The notes: a model not told the origin generated them from the letters alone. A stretch of 64,000 bases of DNA from Faecalibacterium duncaniae (GCF_010509575.1 NZ_CP048437.1:2356001-2420000); one strand, 5' to 3'; shown: positions 1 to 9,170, numbered from the stretch's first letter. Program-made: numbers and translations.

Positions 1-32
1 AAAAAAACGCAGGCCTGAGCCTGTAACATAAA

Positions 33-79
33 AACTCCCCTGCACTCCATTTTACCGGAATGCAGGGGAGTTTTTTGCG
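33..79 (+). terminator. Rho-independent terminator of a gene upstream of the window
   Basis: A long GC-rich stem, with arms starting ACTCCCCTGCA and ending TGCAGGGGAGT, is followed by TTTTTT on the + strand and preceded by A-residues. It could work in both directions. The gene it ends lies outside the window. Confidence 0.75.
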
Positions 80-94
80 TATCAAAGGTTTCGC

Positions 95-126
95 AGCGGG
101 CAGTGCGTTCGTACTGACAGAGAGAT
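95..126. repeat. Remnant of the interspersed palindromic repeat family
   Basis: The segment with GCGTTCGTACTGACAGAGAG matches the right end of the full repeat copy at 28358-28440, which has GCGTTCACGCTGACAGAGAG. Only one end survives here. Confidence 0.4.
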
Positions 127-233
127 TTGCAGCCTGGCTGATAACTAAAAAATCAGTTGATAATTATTTTATTATTTGTGCGGTTTTGCCCTTTCCAACC
201 GGGTTATAATGTGGTAAGATAAAAGCACAAAAA

Positions 234-277
234 GCAGAGACGCTTAGGAGCTTTCCAAAGCGTCTCTGCTTTTTTTA
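234..277 (-). terminator. Bidirectional terminator of the DauR-like regulator
   Basis: Perfect arms GCAGAGACGCTT / AAGCGTCTCTGC are followed by a T-run on the + strand and by TTTTTGTGC on the - strand. It lies just after the stop of the minus-strand regulator gene. Confidence 0.75.
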
Positions 278-288
278 TCCGTTTTTTC

Positions 289-930
289 TCAGGCCTGCGG
301 TTTGTTCAGATAACGATAAATCGTAGGAACTGAAACCGAAAGCTGGTCTGCGATCTCTGCGACCGCGCCTTTCATCATCAGGATACCGTCTGCATCCAGC
401 TTATGTACTACGCGGATCTTTTCCTGCATGGACATGTGGGCCGGGGCAGTGCCTTCCCTGCTGATGATCTCCGCAATGCGGGAGTGCATTACACTTTCCA
501 GCGGGCTGCTCAGATCCTCAGAGGGCGAATCTTCCGGCGGGGCCGAGAGATTGAACCGATCCAACAGCGCGCGCAGAGCAAGATTCAGTTCCTGTGCAGC
601 GGCAAGTTCCTTGTTGACACAGAGCATCCCAATGAGCCGTCCCTCGTTCTTGATGAAGTACGTCGAGGAGAGGAATTCCCCGCTCTTGGTCTTTCCTTTG
701 TAGTTCAACAGGCATTCGGTATCAGCGTAAGTCCCCTTTTCCTGCAATTCCCGTGCAAGGTCGGTCATGGGGTCACCCAGCTCACGGCCAGAAATCCCGT
801 TTCCAATGGCGATAATAGACTGTTCCGGGTTGGTCACATCATGGATGACGATCTCACACCCCGGTCCGCACACAGCCGCCAGAAACGGAACGAAATCCGT
901 GTAGCACTTCAGCAATTCCTGATCTGTCAC
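289..930 (-). CDS. DauR/YheO-family PAS + HTH transcriptional regulator
   Basis: 213 aa. Residues about 5-120 form a YheO-like PAS domain (VCGPGCEIVIHDV and NGISGREL motifs). The C-terminus, about 150-210, is the DauR-type helix-turn-helix, ending VSVPTIYRYLNK. In Pseudomonas, DauR controls D-arginine catabolism; the ligand here is unknown. The start is set by GGAGG six bases before ATG. It is transcribed away from ridA, and two GTGATAA-type palindromes lie in the divergent region, so it probably controls the ridA-permease-lyase cluster (inference from context). Confidence 0.85.
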   Translation of the reverse strand: MTDQELLKCYTDFVPFLAAVCGPGCEIVIHDVTNPEQSIIAIGNGISGRELGDPMTDLARELQEKGTYADTECLLNYKGKTKSGEFLSSTYFIKNEGRLIGMLCVNKELAAAQELNLALRALLDRFNLSAPPEDSPSEDLSSPLESVMHSRIAEIISREGTAPAHMSMQEKIRVVHKLDADGILMMKGAVAEIADQLSVSVPTIYRYLNKPQA

Positions 931-1027
931 ATCGTTGTCCTCCTGTTTCTCACCGTAATTATTCTATTATTATTTATTATATAGAATTTTGCGGCAGAGC
1001 GCAAGTTAGCAATCTGCACAATTTAGA

Positions 1028-1046
1028 GTGATAAAATTTTACTCAC
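1028..1046. promoter_or_regulatory. Palindromic operator-like site, copy 1
   Basis: GTGATAAAATTTTACTCAC is an imperfect inverted repeat that shares the GTGA...TCAC ends with the perfect palindrome at 1114-1132. It lies about 30 bp upstream of the ridA -35. It is a candidate binding site for the divergent DauR-like regulator. Confidence 0.5.
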
Positions 1047-1073
1047 GATGATAAAAATATTTGTAAAAAAGTA

Positions 1074-1102
1074 TTTACATTTGTGATGTGGTATTGTATA
1101 AT
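1074..1102 (+). promoter_or_regulatory. Sigma-A promoter of the ridA cluster
   Basis: TTTACA (-35), a 17-bp spacer and TATAAT (-10, 1097-1102). The predicted start of transcription is near 1109, directly before the palindrome at 1114-1132. Confidence 0.75.
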
Positions 1103-1113
1103 CGCATCAACAA

Positions 1114-1132
1114 GTGATAAATAAATTATCAC
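1114..1132. promoter_or_regulatory. Palindromic operator-like site, copy 2
   Basis: GTGATAAATAAATTATCAC has perfect 7-bp arms (GTGATAA / TTATCAC) around a 5-bp centre. It lies just downstream of the predicted transcription start, a position typical of repression. It probably binds the divergent regulator (inference). Confidence 0.6.
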
Positions 1133-1174
1133 AGTGATTTCGGTATTCTTAAATTCAAAGGAGTTGTTTCTATC

Positions 1175-1558
1175 ATGGCAAAGAATCAGGTATCTACCCC
1201 CGCAGCACCCGCAGCCATTGGTCCCTACTCTCAGGGCATCACCGCCACCGGCACAGCCGTCTATGTTTCCGGTCAGCTGCCCATTGATCCGGCAACCGGC
1301 GCATTTGCAGGCGATGACATCACCAGCCAGACCCGCCAGTCGCTGGAAAATGTCAAGGCAGTCCTCGCTGCAGCAGACTATGAGCTGTCCGATGTGGTCA
1401 AGACCACCGTCCTGCTCAAGGACATCGCAGATTTCGGCGCAATGAACGAAGTCTATGCTTCCTATTTTACCGGTGTATGCCCGGCCCGCAGCGCTTTCCA
1501 GGTGGCTGCACTACCTAAAGGTGCCCGGGTCGAGATCGAGGCCGTTGCAGTCAAGTAA
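1175..1558 (+). CDS. ridA: RidA family reactive enamine/imine deaminase
   Basis: 127 aa, the usual length of the RidA/YjgF/UK114 family. Family marks: IGPYSQGI near the N-terminus, YVSGQLPIDP, and the C-terminal RSAFQVAALPKGARVEIEAV with the conserved Arg that binds the substrate carboxylate. RidA hydrolyses 2-aminoacrylate and related imines made by PLP enzymes. A PLP C-S lyase lies two genes downstream, so the pairing makes biochemical sense. AAGGAG lies upstream of ATG. First gene after the strong promoter at 1074. Confidence 0.93.
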   Translation: MAKNQVSTPAAPAAIGPYSQGITATGTAVYVSGQLPIDPATGAFAGDDITSQTRQSLENVKAVLAAADYELSDVVKTTVLLKDIADFGAMNEVYASYFTGVCPARSAFQVAALPKGARVEIEAVAVK

Positions 1559-1650
1559 CATTCTGCACCCCCTGCCGATTTTCTCACTTTTCCCACAGGT
1601 CACAACGGTCACCTCAATAAACGGTGCCAAGAAAAGAGAGGTATTTCATT

Positions 1651-3045
1651 ATGGAAGAAAAAGGCAAAAAACTAGGTCTTTGGAACATTATTGGTCTGGG
1701 CCTTGGCGGTGCCATCGGCACCGGTGTCTTCGTGCTGCTGGGCTACGGCGTTGCCTACACCGGCCGCTCCATTTCTCTGGTTGTTACCATCGGCTGCTTC
1801 TTCATGCTGCTGGCCTATTGGTATAATCTGATCATGCCTTCTATGTTCGTATTGAAGGGCGGTGATTACAGCATGAAGGCCATGCTGTTTAACCCGTTCA
1901 TGAGCGGTGTCAGTGCCTGGATGATCCTGGTCAATGGTCTGGCAATGTCCAGCTATGCGGTAGCTCTGGCACAGTATTTGGCTATCGCTGTTCCAGCCCT
2001 GCAAAATCATCAGACACTCGTTGCTTTCATTGCAATCACGCTATTTTTCCTTTCCACCATCAAGGGTTCCCGCTTCATCACCATTCTGGAAAACATCATT
2101 ACTCTGGTTCTGGTAGCTTCTCTTGCACTGTTTATTATTTTCGGCATTCCCAAGGTTGATTTTGCCAGCACCTTTACCAGCGCTGACGGCGGCTTCTTCC
2201 ACGGCGGTTTCACTGGTTTCGTCTCCGCTTTGGCCGTGATGGGTTTTGCCTGCCAGGGCACTACGATGGCTCCCGTCTCTATGGCCGCTGTCACCAAGAA
2301 TCCCAAGCGTACCATCCCTCTGGGCATCATCATCATTACCCTGCTGCTGGCCGTGATCTACGGTGCCATGGGCATCGTTGCCGGTGGTGTTCTCCCCTAC
2401 GCTGAGACTGCTGGCCAGAACATCAGTGTGACCGCACGGGCCATCTTCCCCAATGCACTGTATGTATTCTTCGTGGTCGGCGGCGGCATCGGTGCCATTG
2501 CAAGCTCTGCTCTGGGCGGTCTGGGCATGTTCCGTTATCCCCTGCTGCAAGTGGCCAACGATGGTTGGCTGCCTTCCGTCTTTAAGAAAACCGATAAGAA
2601 CGGCTACCCCTACGCCATTTATCTGCTGTTCTACGTCATTAGTGTCTTCCCCATCGTCACCGGCCGCAGCCTGGATGCCATCGTCTCTCAGGTGATGATT
2701 CCTGCCATGCTCATCAACATCTACATGAACCTGGCCTGCCTGACACTGCCCAAGAAATACCCGGAGCAGTGGGCACAGCGCAGCATCAAGATGCCCCTGT
2801 GGTTCTACAACATCTGCTGCGTGCTGGGTGCTTTCTGCGCCGGTGTAGTTGCCTACAACCTGTTCAAGGATCTGACCTTCAACGATGCTGTGTTCGCAGT
2901 GGTCATCGTGGTCGTTCTGTGCGCACTGAGCATCCTGCGCCTGAAGCAGGGCGCTGTCAAGGCCGAAGATCTGGCCGCCAAGAAAGAGGAGATCGTCCGT
3001 CAGGCCATTGCAGATACCACTGCTGACGAGGCAAAAGCCGCCTGA
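1651..3045 (+). CDS. APC-superfamily amino-acid permease
   Basis: 464 aa, about 12 predicted membrane segments. The N-terminal GLGLGGAIGTGVFVLLG is the APC family signature of helix 1, and a second conserved block reads MGFACQGTTMAPVSMAAVTKNPKRTIP. A charged C-terminal tail of about 30 residues follows the last helix. ATG 1651 is chosen because GAGAGG lies 9 bases upstream; an in-frame GTG at 1624 has no site. The substrate cannot be read from sequence; context with ridA and a C-S lyase suggests a sulfur or D-amino acid (inference). Confidence 0.88.
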   Translation: MEEKGKKLGLWNIIGLGLGGAIGTGVFVLLGYGVAYTGRSISLVVTIGCFFMLLAYWYNLIMPSMFVLKGGDYSMKAMLFNPFMSGVSAWMILVNGLAMSSYAVALAQYLAIAVPALQNHQTLVAFIAITLFFLSTIKGSRFITILENIITLVLVASLALFIIFGIPKVDFASTFTSADGGFFHGGFTGFVSALAVMGFACQGTTMAPVSMAAVTKNPKRTIPLGIIIITLLLAVIYGAMGIVAGGVLPYAETAGQNISVTARAIFPNALYVFFVVGGGIGAIASSALGGLGMFRYPLLQVANDGWLPSVFKKTDKNGYPYAIYLLFYVISVFPIVTGRSLDAIVSQVMIPAMLINIYMNLACLTLPKKYPEQWAQRSIKMPLWFYNICCVLGAFCAGVVAYNLFKDLTFNDAVFAVVIVVVLCALSILRLKQGAVKAEDLAAKKEEIVRQAIADTTADEAKAA

Positions 3046-3134
3046 GTTTTCTGATGTTTCGATGTTTATTACAAAAGATTCAATCCCATACACACTGTAA
3101 GAAATCGGCATTTGCCGGAAAAGGAGAATTTACT

Positions 3135-4355
3135 ATGAAGTACGATTTCACCTCCATCATGGACCGCCATGGCAAGGACGCAACCGCCATCGATGGTCTG
3201 GGCTCGATGCCCGGCTTCACTCCCGACCTGCCCAAGGAAGGCTATGATGTCATTCCCATGTGGGTGGCAGACATGAACTTTCCCACCGTCCCCACCATCC
3301 CCGAAGCCATCATCGAGCGTGCAAAGCACCCGGCCTACGGCTACTTCCAGCCCACCGATGAATACTTTGACTCCATCATTAAGTGGCACGAGACCCGCAA
3401 CGATGTCAAGGGTCTGACCAAAGAGTGCATCGGCTACGAAAACGGCGTTCTGGGAGGTGTTGTCTCTGCACTGACCTGCTATGCCGCCCCCGGTGATGCC
3501 GTGCTGCTGCACAGCCCCACCTACATCGGCTTCACCATGTGCATTGAGAACAACGGCTATAAGATCGTTCACAGCCCACTGGTCAAGGATGAAAACGGCA
3601 TCTGGCGGATGGACTACGAGGATATGGATGCCAAGATCAAGGCAAACCACATCCACGTTGCTGTGTTCTGCAGCCCCCACAATCCCTGCGGCCGTGTCTG
3701 GGAACGCTGGGAGATCGAGAAGGCCATGGAGGTCTACAAGGCCAACGATTGTATCGTGATCTCTGACGAGATCTGGTCCGACATCATTCTGGAAGGCCAC
3801 AAGCACATTCCCACCCAGTCTGTCAGCGAGGATGCACGGATGCGCACTGTCGCCGTCTATGCTCCCTCCAAGACCTTCAACCTGGCCGGCCTGGTGGGCA
3901 GCTATCATATCATCTATAACCCCACCATCCGTGACCGTGTGGTCGCCAAGAGCAGCAAGCCCCACTATAACGATATGAACGTCCTGTCCATGCACGCCCT
4001 GATCGGTGCCTACAAGCCCGAGGGTTACGAGTGGGTCGATGAGCTGCGTCAGACCATTACCGGCAATGTGGATTACGCCTGCGATTACATCACAAAGCAC
4101 TTTGAGGGTGTAACCGTCTCCAAGCCTGAGGGCACTTACATGCTGTTCGTGGACTGCACCGAATGGTGCGAGAAGCACGGCAAGACCATTCAGGAACTGG
4201 AAAAGGCCTGCTGGAACGTGGGCGTTGCGATCCAGGATGGCCGGATGTTCCACGGCCCCTGCTCCATCCGCATGAACCTTGCACTGCCCCTGTCCCGCGT
4301 GAAGGAAGCCTTCGACCGTCTGGACAAGCACGTGTTCAATGGAGAGTGGGTGTGA
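3135..4355 (+). CDS. PatB/MalY-type PLP aminotransferase, probable cystathionine beta-lyase
   Basis: 406 aa, full length for fold-type I class I/II aminotransferases of the MalY/PatB group. Visible marks: MWVADMNFPTVP near residue 45, CSPHNPCGRVW, ISDEIWSDI (PLP-binding Asp), and SKTFNLAGL, whose Lys (about 246) forms the Schiff base. These enzymes cleave cystathionine or cysteine to a thiol, ammonia and pyruvate through 2-aminoacrylate, the substrate of RidA. AAGGAG lies before ATG 3135. Next to an amino-acid permease in the same orientation. Confidence 0.88.
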   Translation: MKYDFTSIMDRHGKDATAIDGLGSMPGFTPDLPKEGYDVIPMWVADMNFPTVPTIPEAIIERAKHPAYGYFQPTDEYFDSIIKWHETRNDVKGLTKECIGYENGVLGGVVSALTCYAAPGDAVLLHSPTYIGFTMCIENNGYKIVHSPLVKDENGIWRMDYEDMDAKIKANHIHVAVFCSPHNPCGRVWERWEIEKAMEVYKANDCIVISDEIWSDIILEGHKHIPTQSVSEDARMRTVAVYAPSKTFNLAGLVGSYHIIYNPTIRDRVVAKSSKPHYNDMNVLSMHALIGAYKPEGYEWVDELRQTITGNVDYACDYITKHFEGVTVSKPEGTYMLFVDCTEWCEKHGKTIQELEKACWNVGVAIQDGRMFHGPCSIRMNLALPLSRVKEAFDRLDKHVFNGEWV

Positions 4356-4358
4356 GTT

Positions 4359-4916
4359 ATGGCTGCTGAAACTGCTGCCCGCCTGACGGTGGGCGAGGTG
4401 ATGCCCAACTTCATCTATGACACGCCTTTTGCAACTGGTCTGACACTGTCCGACACAGTGCAGAAGACCCCGAAAACAGCTCTGCTCTTCCTACGCTACT
4501 ACGGCTGCACCCTCTGCCAGTACGACATCCATCAGCTGGCCGAGAACTACCACCAGATCACCGATGTGGGCGGTCAGGTCATCGTTGTCCTGCAATCCGA
4601 CCCCACCGGGCTGGCGCAGGAGCTGCAGCCCGATACCTTCCCCTTCTCCATCTTGTGTGATCCGAAAGCCGCTCTGTATGAACGCTTTGGCATCCAGCCC
4701 GCAGCCTCTATGGCCAAGATGGCTGATGCCGGGACGATGTTGAAGATTGCCAAAGCAACTGCCTCAGGCTACAAGCACGGTGCCTATGAGGGCAACGAGC
4801 TGCAGCTGCCCGCCTGCTTTGTGGTGGACAAGGAGCGGAAGATCCTCTACGCACACTACGGTAAGAGTGCCGGAAACACCCCCGATGCCCGCACCCTGGC
4901 CAGCCTCCTCAAATGA
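4359..4916 (+). CDS. Peroxiredoxin-like (AhpC/TSA-type) redoxin
   Basis: 185 aa. A thioredoxin-fold redoxin: GEVMPNFIYDTP at the start, then RYYGCTLCQYDIHQLAE with a CxxC pair near residues 50-53 where peroxiredoxins carry the catalytic Cys. FPFSILCDPKAALYERFGI and CFVVDKERKILYAHYGKSAGNTPD complete the fold. Likely thiol-dependent peroxide or disulfide chemistry in the cytosol (no signal peptide). It starts 4 bp after the lyase stop, so it is co-transcribed and may protect against thiol/sulfide products (inference). Confidence 0.78.
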   Translation: MAAETAARLTVGEVMPNFIYDTPFATGLTLSDTVQKTPKTALLFLRYYGCTLCQYDIHQLAENYHQITDVGGQVIVVLQSDPTGLAQELQPDTFPFSILCDPKAALYERFGIQPAASMAKMADAGTMLKIAKATASGYKHGAYEGNELQLPACFVVDKERKILYAHYGKSAGNTPDARTLASLLK

Positions 4917-4965
4917 CATTTCTCCCTTTTTACCAGCATAACCTCTGAGACCCTCTTCTATCAGC

Positions 4966-5018
4966 AAGACAAACGCCGCATGGCTTCCTCCCCGGAGCAC
5001 ATGCGGCGTTTGTCTTTT
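4966..5018. terminator. Bidirectional terminator between convergent genes
   Basis: 16-bp perfect stem (AAGACAAACGCCGCAT / ATGCGGCGTTTGTCTT) followed by TTTTC. It serves the redoxin gene on + and the mutarotase gene on -. Confidence 0.85.
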
Positions 5019-5049
5019 CTGTTATCTCAAAAAGAAAGGAATTTCAAGC

Positions 5050-5931
5050 TTAGACCTTCTCAATGGTGATGGTCCACTCGCTGGTCATAGCCTCATCGGG
5101 CTCCAGCACCTCGTGCTTGCCCTCTTCGTTCACGCTGTTGGCCCAGCCGTTCCAGGGCTCCATGCAGACGAAGTTTTCGGCATCCTGCTGCCACAGCACA
5201 CCGTTGGTAAAGCTCTCATCGGCATCCACGGTGACCTTGTGTCCGTTGCCCTTATCCGTAAAGGTCATGGGGAACTCCACGCCGGTCATCAGGCGGATGG
5301 AGTTGTCAGAACCTTCCTTGCGGGTCAGGGTGATCTTCTCGGGTGCAGCAGGCTGCTCGCCCTTGGCATCCTCGGAGCAGGTGGCGCACTTGATGTCAAA
5401 GTCCACATTCTCCAGAGCAGAGGCCACAAAGTAGGGATGATAACCAAAGCTGAAGGGCATCGGAATATCGCCCTCATTGATCACGGTCATGCTCAGGGAA
5501 GCGGTGTTGCCCTGCAGGTTGTAGTTCATCAGGACAGTGAAATCGAAGGGGTAGAGGAACTTGGTCAGGGGGCTGGACTCCAGGATCAGGGTCACGCCGT
5601 CGGGGCCGACGCTCTCCACTTCCCAGGGGCACAGGTCAGCCATGCCGTGGATCTCCATGGGATAGGCCTGGCCGTTGAAGATGTGCACGCCGTTGTCGGG
5701 CTTGCCGCAGTTGGGGAACAGCACAGGGATGCCGAAGCGGGGGCGGTTGCACTCGCTGAAGTTGGGGCGGCGGGTCCAGATGTACTCGTCGCCGTCCAGG
5801 GTAAAGCCGGTGACCATGCCGCCGCGCTCGGGGGTGATGGTCAGGGCAGTTTTTGCCACGGGGTCGGTGATGACATACTGCTCAAAGCATGCGCCGCCCT
5901 CGGTGACGTACTGGGTGGTGATCTGGTTCAT
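5050..5931 (-). CDS. Aldose 1-epimerase family protein (LacX-like)
   Basis: 293 aa. Galactose-mutarotase fold: SFGYHPYF with the His that acts as general acid, and FVCMEPWNGW with the Glu that acts as base, near the C-terminus. Likely interconverts sugar or uronate anomers in the cytosol. ATG 5931 is preferred because GGAGG lies 8 bases upstream; an earlier in-frame ATG at 6000 has no site. It is the last gene of the minus-strand uxaB-uxaA run, so its substrate is probably a hexuronate (inference). Confidence 0.85.
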   Translation of the reverse strand: MNQITTQYVTEGGACFEQYVITDPVAKTALTITPERGGMVTGFTLDGDEYIWTRRPNFSECNRPRFGIPVLFPNCGKPDNGVHIFNGQAYPMEIHGMADLCPWEVESVGPDGVTLILESSPLTKFLYPFDFTVLMNYNLQGNTASLSMTVINEGDIPMPFSFGYHPYFVASALENVDFDIKCATCSEDAKGEQPAAPEKITLTRKEGSDNSIRLMTGVEFPMTFTDKGNGHKVTVDADESFTNGVLWQQDAENFVCMEPWNGWANSVNEEGKHEVLEPDEAMTSEWTITIEKV

Positions 5932-6007
5932 AAGTTGTACCTCCATATCATTTGATACAAAAAGGCCGCCGTACGCGCAAAAAGCACGCACAGCAGCCAT
6001 TTTTCAA

Positions 6008-7498
6008 TTAAAGAACAACGCCATCCTTGAAGATGGAGATCTCGCGGAAGCCGTGCTTCTCGGCCTTGGTCTGCTCACCGCCTGCAACGCGGATGACCAG
6101 ATCCAGCAGGTCGCGGGCGGCCTCGTCGATGGTCTTTTCACCGTCCGCGATGACACCGGTGTTGAAGTCGATCCAGCCGGACTTCTTCTCGGCCAGCGGG
6201 GTGTTGGTGGAGATCTTCAGGGTGGGAGCCGGGGCAGAGAACGGGGTGCCGCGGCCGGTGGAGAAGAGGATCAGGTGAGCGCCTGCGGCGGTCATGGCCG
6301 TTGCGGACACCAGATCGTTGCCGGGGCCGTAGAGCATGTTCAGGCCCTTGGTCACCACGGGGTCACCGTAGCCGATGACATCCATGATGGGGGCGGTGCC
6401 GCCCTTCTGGACACAGCCGCAGCTCTTGTCCTCCAGGGTGGTGATGCCGCCCTGCTTGTTGCCCGGAGAGGGGTTGTCGTAAACCACCTCGTTGTGGCTG
6501 ATGAAGTATTCCTTGAAGCCGTTGATCATGTGCTCGGCCTTGACGAATACCTCCTTGTTGATGCAGCGGTCCATCAGGAAGCCCTCGGCACCGAACATCT
6601 CGGGCACCTCGGTCAGGACAGTGGAACCGCCGCGCTGGCCCATCATGTCGGAGAAGCGGCCGATGGTAGGGTTGGCGGTGATGCCGGACAGGCCGTCCGA
6701 GCCGCCGCACTTCATGCCGACCACCAGCTCGCTCACAGGGATAGGTTCACGCTTGAACTGACCGGCGTAAGCAGCCAGCTCCTTCAGGATCTCGCGGGCG
6801 GCGGTGAACTCATCGTCCACATCCTGGCAGGTCAGGAACTTGACCCGGTCGTGGTCATACTCGCCCAGCTCTTCCACGAACTGATCGTGCTGCAGGTTTT
6901 CGCAGCCCAGATGCAGCACCAGAACAGCGGCGGCATTGGGGTGGCGGACCAGCGCGGCCAGCAGCTTGCGGGTCTGGGCATGGTCGTGGCCGGTCTGGCT
7001 GCAGCCAAACGGATGGGTAAAGGTGTACAGACCCTCAATGGAGCCGGTAACCAGATCCTGGTTGTCGTTCACCATCTTCTTGGCGATGTCGTTGACACAG
7101 CCGACCGTGGGAATGATCCAGATCTCGTTGCGGATGGCGGCACGGCCATCCTTGCGGCGGAAGCCCATAAAGGTCTCAGGCTCCACCTTGGGCAGGGGGG
7201 CCAGGTCGGGGGCGGGGTGATAGCTGTACTCCACCTCACCGGACAGGTTGGTGTGGACATTGTGGGTGTGCATCCAGGTGCCCGGCTCGGCATCGGCGGT
7301 CGCATGGCCGATGGGGAAACCGTACTTGATGACATTTTCACCGTTCTTGATGGGCTTTACTGCCATCTTGTGGCCCTGAGGGATATCCTCCAGCGCGGTC
7401 ACGGCAAGGCCGTCCACCTCCACCAGAGTGCCCTTGGCAATGGGGTGCAGTGCAACCACCACGTTGTCAATGGGGCTGATATGAATCGCCTGCGGCAT
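6008..7498 (-). CDS. uxaA: Altronate dehydratase
   Basis: 496 aa, full length. An N-terminal SAF domain (about 1-90, with HTHNVHTNLSG) is followed by the galactarate dehydratase/altronate hydrolase domain: PTVGCVNDIAKK, HPFGCSQTGHDH, KCGGSDGLSGITANPTIG and SCGCVQKGG. It dehydrates D-altronate to 2-keto-3-deoxygluconate, an iron-dependent reaction in this family. AAGGAG precedes ATG 7498. It lies between uxaB and the mutarotase, all on the minus strand. The KDG-processing enzymes are not in the window. Confidence 0.95.
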   Translation of the reverse strand: MPQAIHISPIDNVVVALHPIAKGTLVEVDGLAVTALEDIPQGHKMAVKPIKNGENVIKYGFPIGHATADAEPGTWMHTHNVHTNLSGEVEYSYHPAPDLAPLPKVEPETFMGFRRKDGRAAIRNEIWIIPTVGCVNDIAKKMVNDNQDLVTGSIEGLYTFTHPFGCSQTGHDHAQTRKLLAALVRHPNAAAVLVLHLGCENLQHDQFVEELGEYDHDRVKFLTCQDVDDEFTAAREILKELAAYAGQFKREPIPVSELVVGMKCGGSDGLSGITANPTIGRFSDMMGQRGGSTVLTEVPEMFGAEGFLMDRCINKEVFVKAEHMINGFKEYFISHNEVVYDNPSPGNKQGGITTLEDKSCGCVQKGGTAPIMDVIGYGDPVVTKGLNMLYGPGNDLVSATAMTAAGAHLILFSTGRGTPFSAPAPTLKISTNTPLAEKKSGWIDFNTGVIADGEKTIDEAARDLLDLVIRVAGGEQTKAEKHGFREISIFKDGVVL

Positions 7499-7584
7499 AG
7501 TTATTCTCCTTAATGACATTTACAAAGCACAAGGAGGCCGCTGCCCAAAGCAGCAGCCCCTTGTTGTGCAGGTGATATTCCAGC

Positions 7585-9099
7585 TTACAGGCAGCTCTTG
7601 TAGGCAGCTTCGGCACCCTGGGTGCGGATCAGCTCCAGATCAGCCAGAACAGCGGCCTCCAGGCCCTCGATCTTGGTCAGATCCTGATCCCACATCTGGG
7701 TGTTGGTCAGAACGGCGTGCACCAGCTGAGCGTCGGTGTCGTCCTTGTGCGCATAGTAGAAGTCCAGTGCCCATGCGTCATCCTGGATCTTGTAGGTGTT
7801 GCCTGCGGGGCGCTTGCAGATCAGGCCGTCGGCAGTGCGCTCCTGAATATCATTGGAGTAGAAGGCAATGTAAGCGGCCAGAGACATGGTCAGGCACTTG
7901 GGCAGCTGCTTCTGCTCCTCAATGTAAGCCAGGAAGGAAGGCATGTTGCGGGCCTTCCACTTGGAGGTGGAGTTCAGGGAGATGCTCATCAGCTCGTGGT
8001 TGACGAAGGGGTTGTTGAAGCGATCCTCAACGGCGGAAGCGAACTCTTCCAAATCCTTCTTGTCCAGAGGCAGGGTGGGGATGATCTCCTCATGCAGCAT
8101 CTTGTTCATAAAGCCGCGGACGGTATCGTTGTGCATGCAGTCACGGACGATGTCGAAGCCAGCCAGATATGCGCCCAGAACGAAGCCGGTGTGTGCACCA
8201 TTCAGGATGCGGACCTTGCGCTTCTTGTAGGGGGTAACATCAGGCACGACCATGACGTTGACACCGGCCTTCTTGAACGGCAGCTTGTCCTCCAGACCTG
8301 CAGGGCCCTCGATGACCCACACGCCGAAGACTTCGCCGACATCCAGCACCTGATCATGGTAGCCGTTGGCCTCTTCCATGGCAGCCAGCTCCTTGGGGTC
8401 GCGGATGCGGCCCGGAACGATGCGGTCCACCAGAGTGGAGCAGAAGGTGTTGGCGTTGTTCATCCAGTCGATGAACTCAGCTTCCAGATTCCAGTCCTTG
8501 GCGTAGTTGTTGCAGCACTTCTTCAGCTCTTTGCCGTTGTTGTCGATCAGCTCGCAGCTCAGGATGACCAGACCCTTGTCCGCGGCACCGTTGAATGCCT
8601 TGTAGCGCTCGTACAGCACGCGGGTCAGCTTTGCGGGGAAGCTATTGGGAGGAACCTGATCGAACTCACTGTCGCCCTGGGTGTAAGCGATGCCGGCCTC
8701 GGTGGTGTTGGATACAACCGTTTCCAGATCCTCAGAGCGGGCCAGAGCCAGCACTTCATCCCACTTGCCATCGATGTAGGGGCAGACACAGTCAGACACG
8801 CAGGAGATCACGCGCTTTGCATCCACCTTCTGGCCCTTCTCGCTGCCGCGCAGATACAGGGTGTACAGGCCCTCCTGCTCGTTGATCCAGTCAGCCATCT
8901 GGGGGAAGTTGCCAATGGGCTGCACCAGCTTGACCTTGCCGTTGTAGCCAGCCTTCTCGTTGGCGATATCATAGAAATAGTCCACGAATGCGCGCAGGAA
9001 GTTACCCTCGCCAAACTGCATGACCTTGACAGGGGCATCCTTGAGGATGTAGCCGTTGTAGCCGGTCTCAGACAGAACCTTGTAATTCAGAGTTTCCAT
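7585..9099 (-). CDS. uxaB: Tagaturonate reductase (altronate oxidoreductase)
   Basis: 504 aa. Long-chain polyol/mannitol dehydrogenase family. VMQFGEGNFLRAFVDYF at the N-terminus, SNTTEAGIAY, NTFCSTLVDRIVPG and KRKVRILNGAHT (catalytic Lys...Asn...His block) match tagaturonate reductases better than mannonate dehydrogenases. It reduces D-tagaturonate to D-altronate with NAD(P)H. ATG 9099 has AAAAGGAG upstream. First gene of the minus-strand operon, facing uxaC across an operator-bearing region. Confidence 0.93.
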   Translation of the reverse strand: METLNYKVLSETGYNGYILKDAPVKVMQFGEGNFLRAFVDYFYDIANEKAGYNGKVKLVQPIGNFPQMADWINEQEGLYTLYLRGSEKGQKVDAKRVISCVSDCVCPYIDGKWDEVLALARSEDLETVVSNTTEAGIAYTQGDSEFDQVPPNSFPAKLTRVLYERYKAFNGAADKGLVILSCELIDNNGKELKKCCNNYAKDWNLEAEFIDWMNNANTFCSTLVDRIVPGRIRDPKELAAMEEANGYHDQVLDVGEVFGVWVIEGPAGLEDKLPFKKAGVNVMVVPDVTPYKKRKVRILNGAHTGFVLGAYLAGFDIVRDCMHNDTVRGFMNKMLHEEIIPTLPLDKKDLEEFASAVEDRFNNPFVNHELMSISLNSTSKWKARNMPSFLAYIEEQKQLPKCLTMSLAAYIAFYSNDIQERTADGLICKRPAGNTYKIQDDAWALDFYYAHKDDTDAQLVHAVLTNTQMWDQDLTKIEGLEAAVLADLELIRTQGAEAAYKSCL

Positions 9100-9170
9100 A
9101 TCACGTGTTCTCCTTTTAGCTTGCTTTGCTTCTCTCCGGGGCACCCTTTTGTGCCCCGCATTCTGTCTCT

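Noticed and set aside
200-232. TATAAT at about 201 as a promoter of a small RNA ending at the terminator 234-277
   Set aside because: No -35 at a proper distance was found and the transcript would be little more than the terminator hairpin.
5675-7513. A 612-codon open frame on the + strand
   Set aside because: It is antisense to uxaA and the mutarotase gene, has no ribosome binding site and its translation has no recognisable domain. GC-rich codon use on the other strand explains it.
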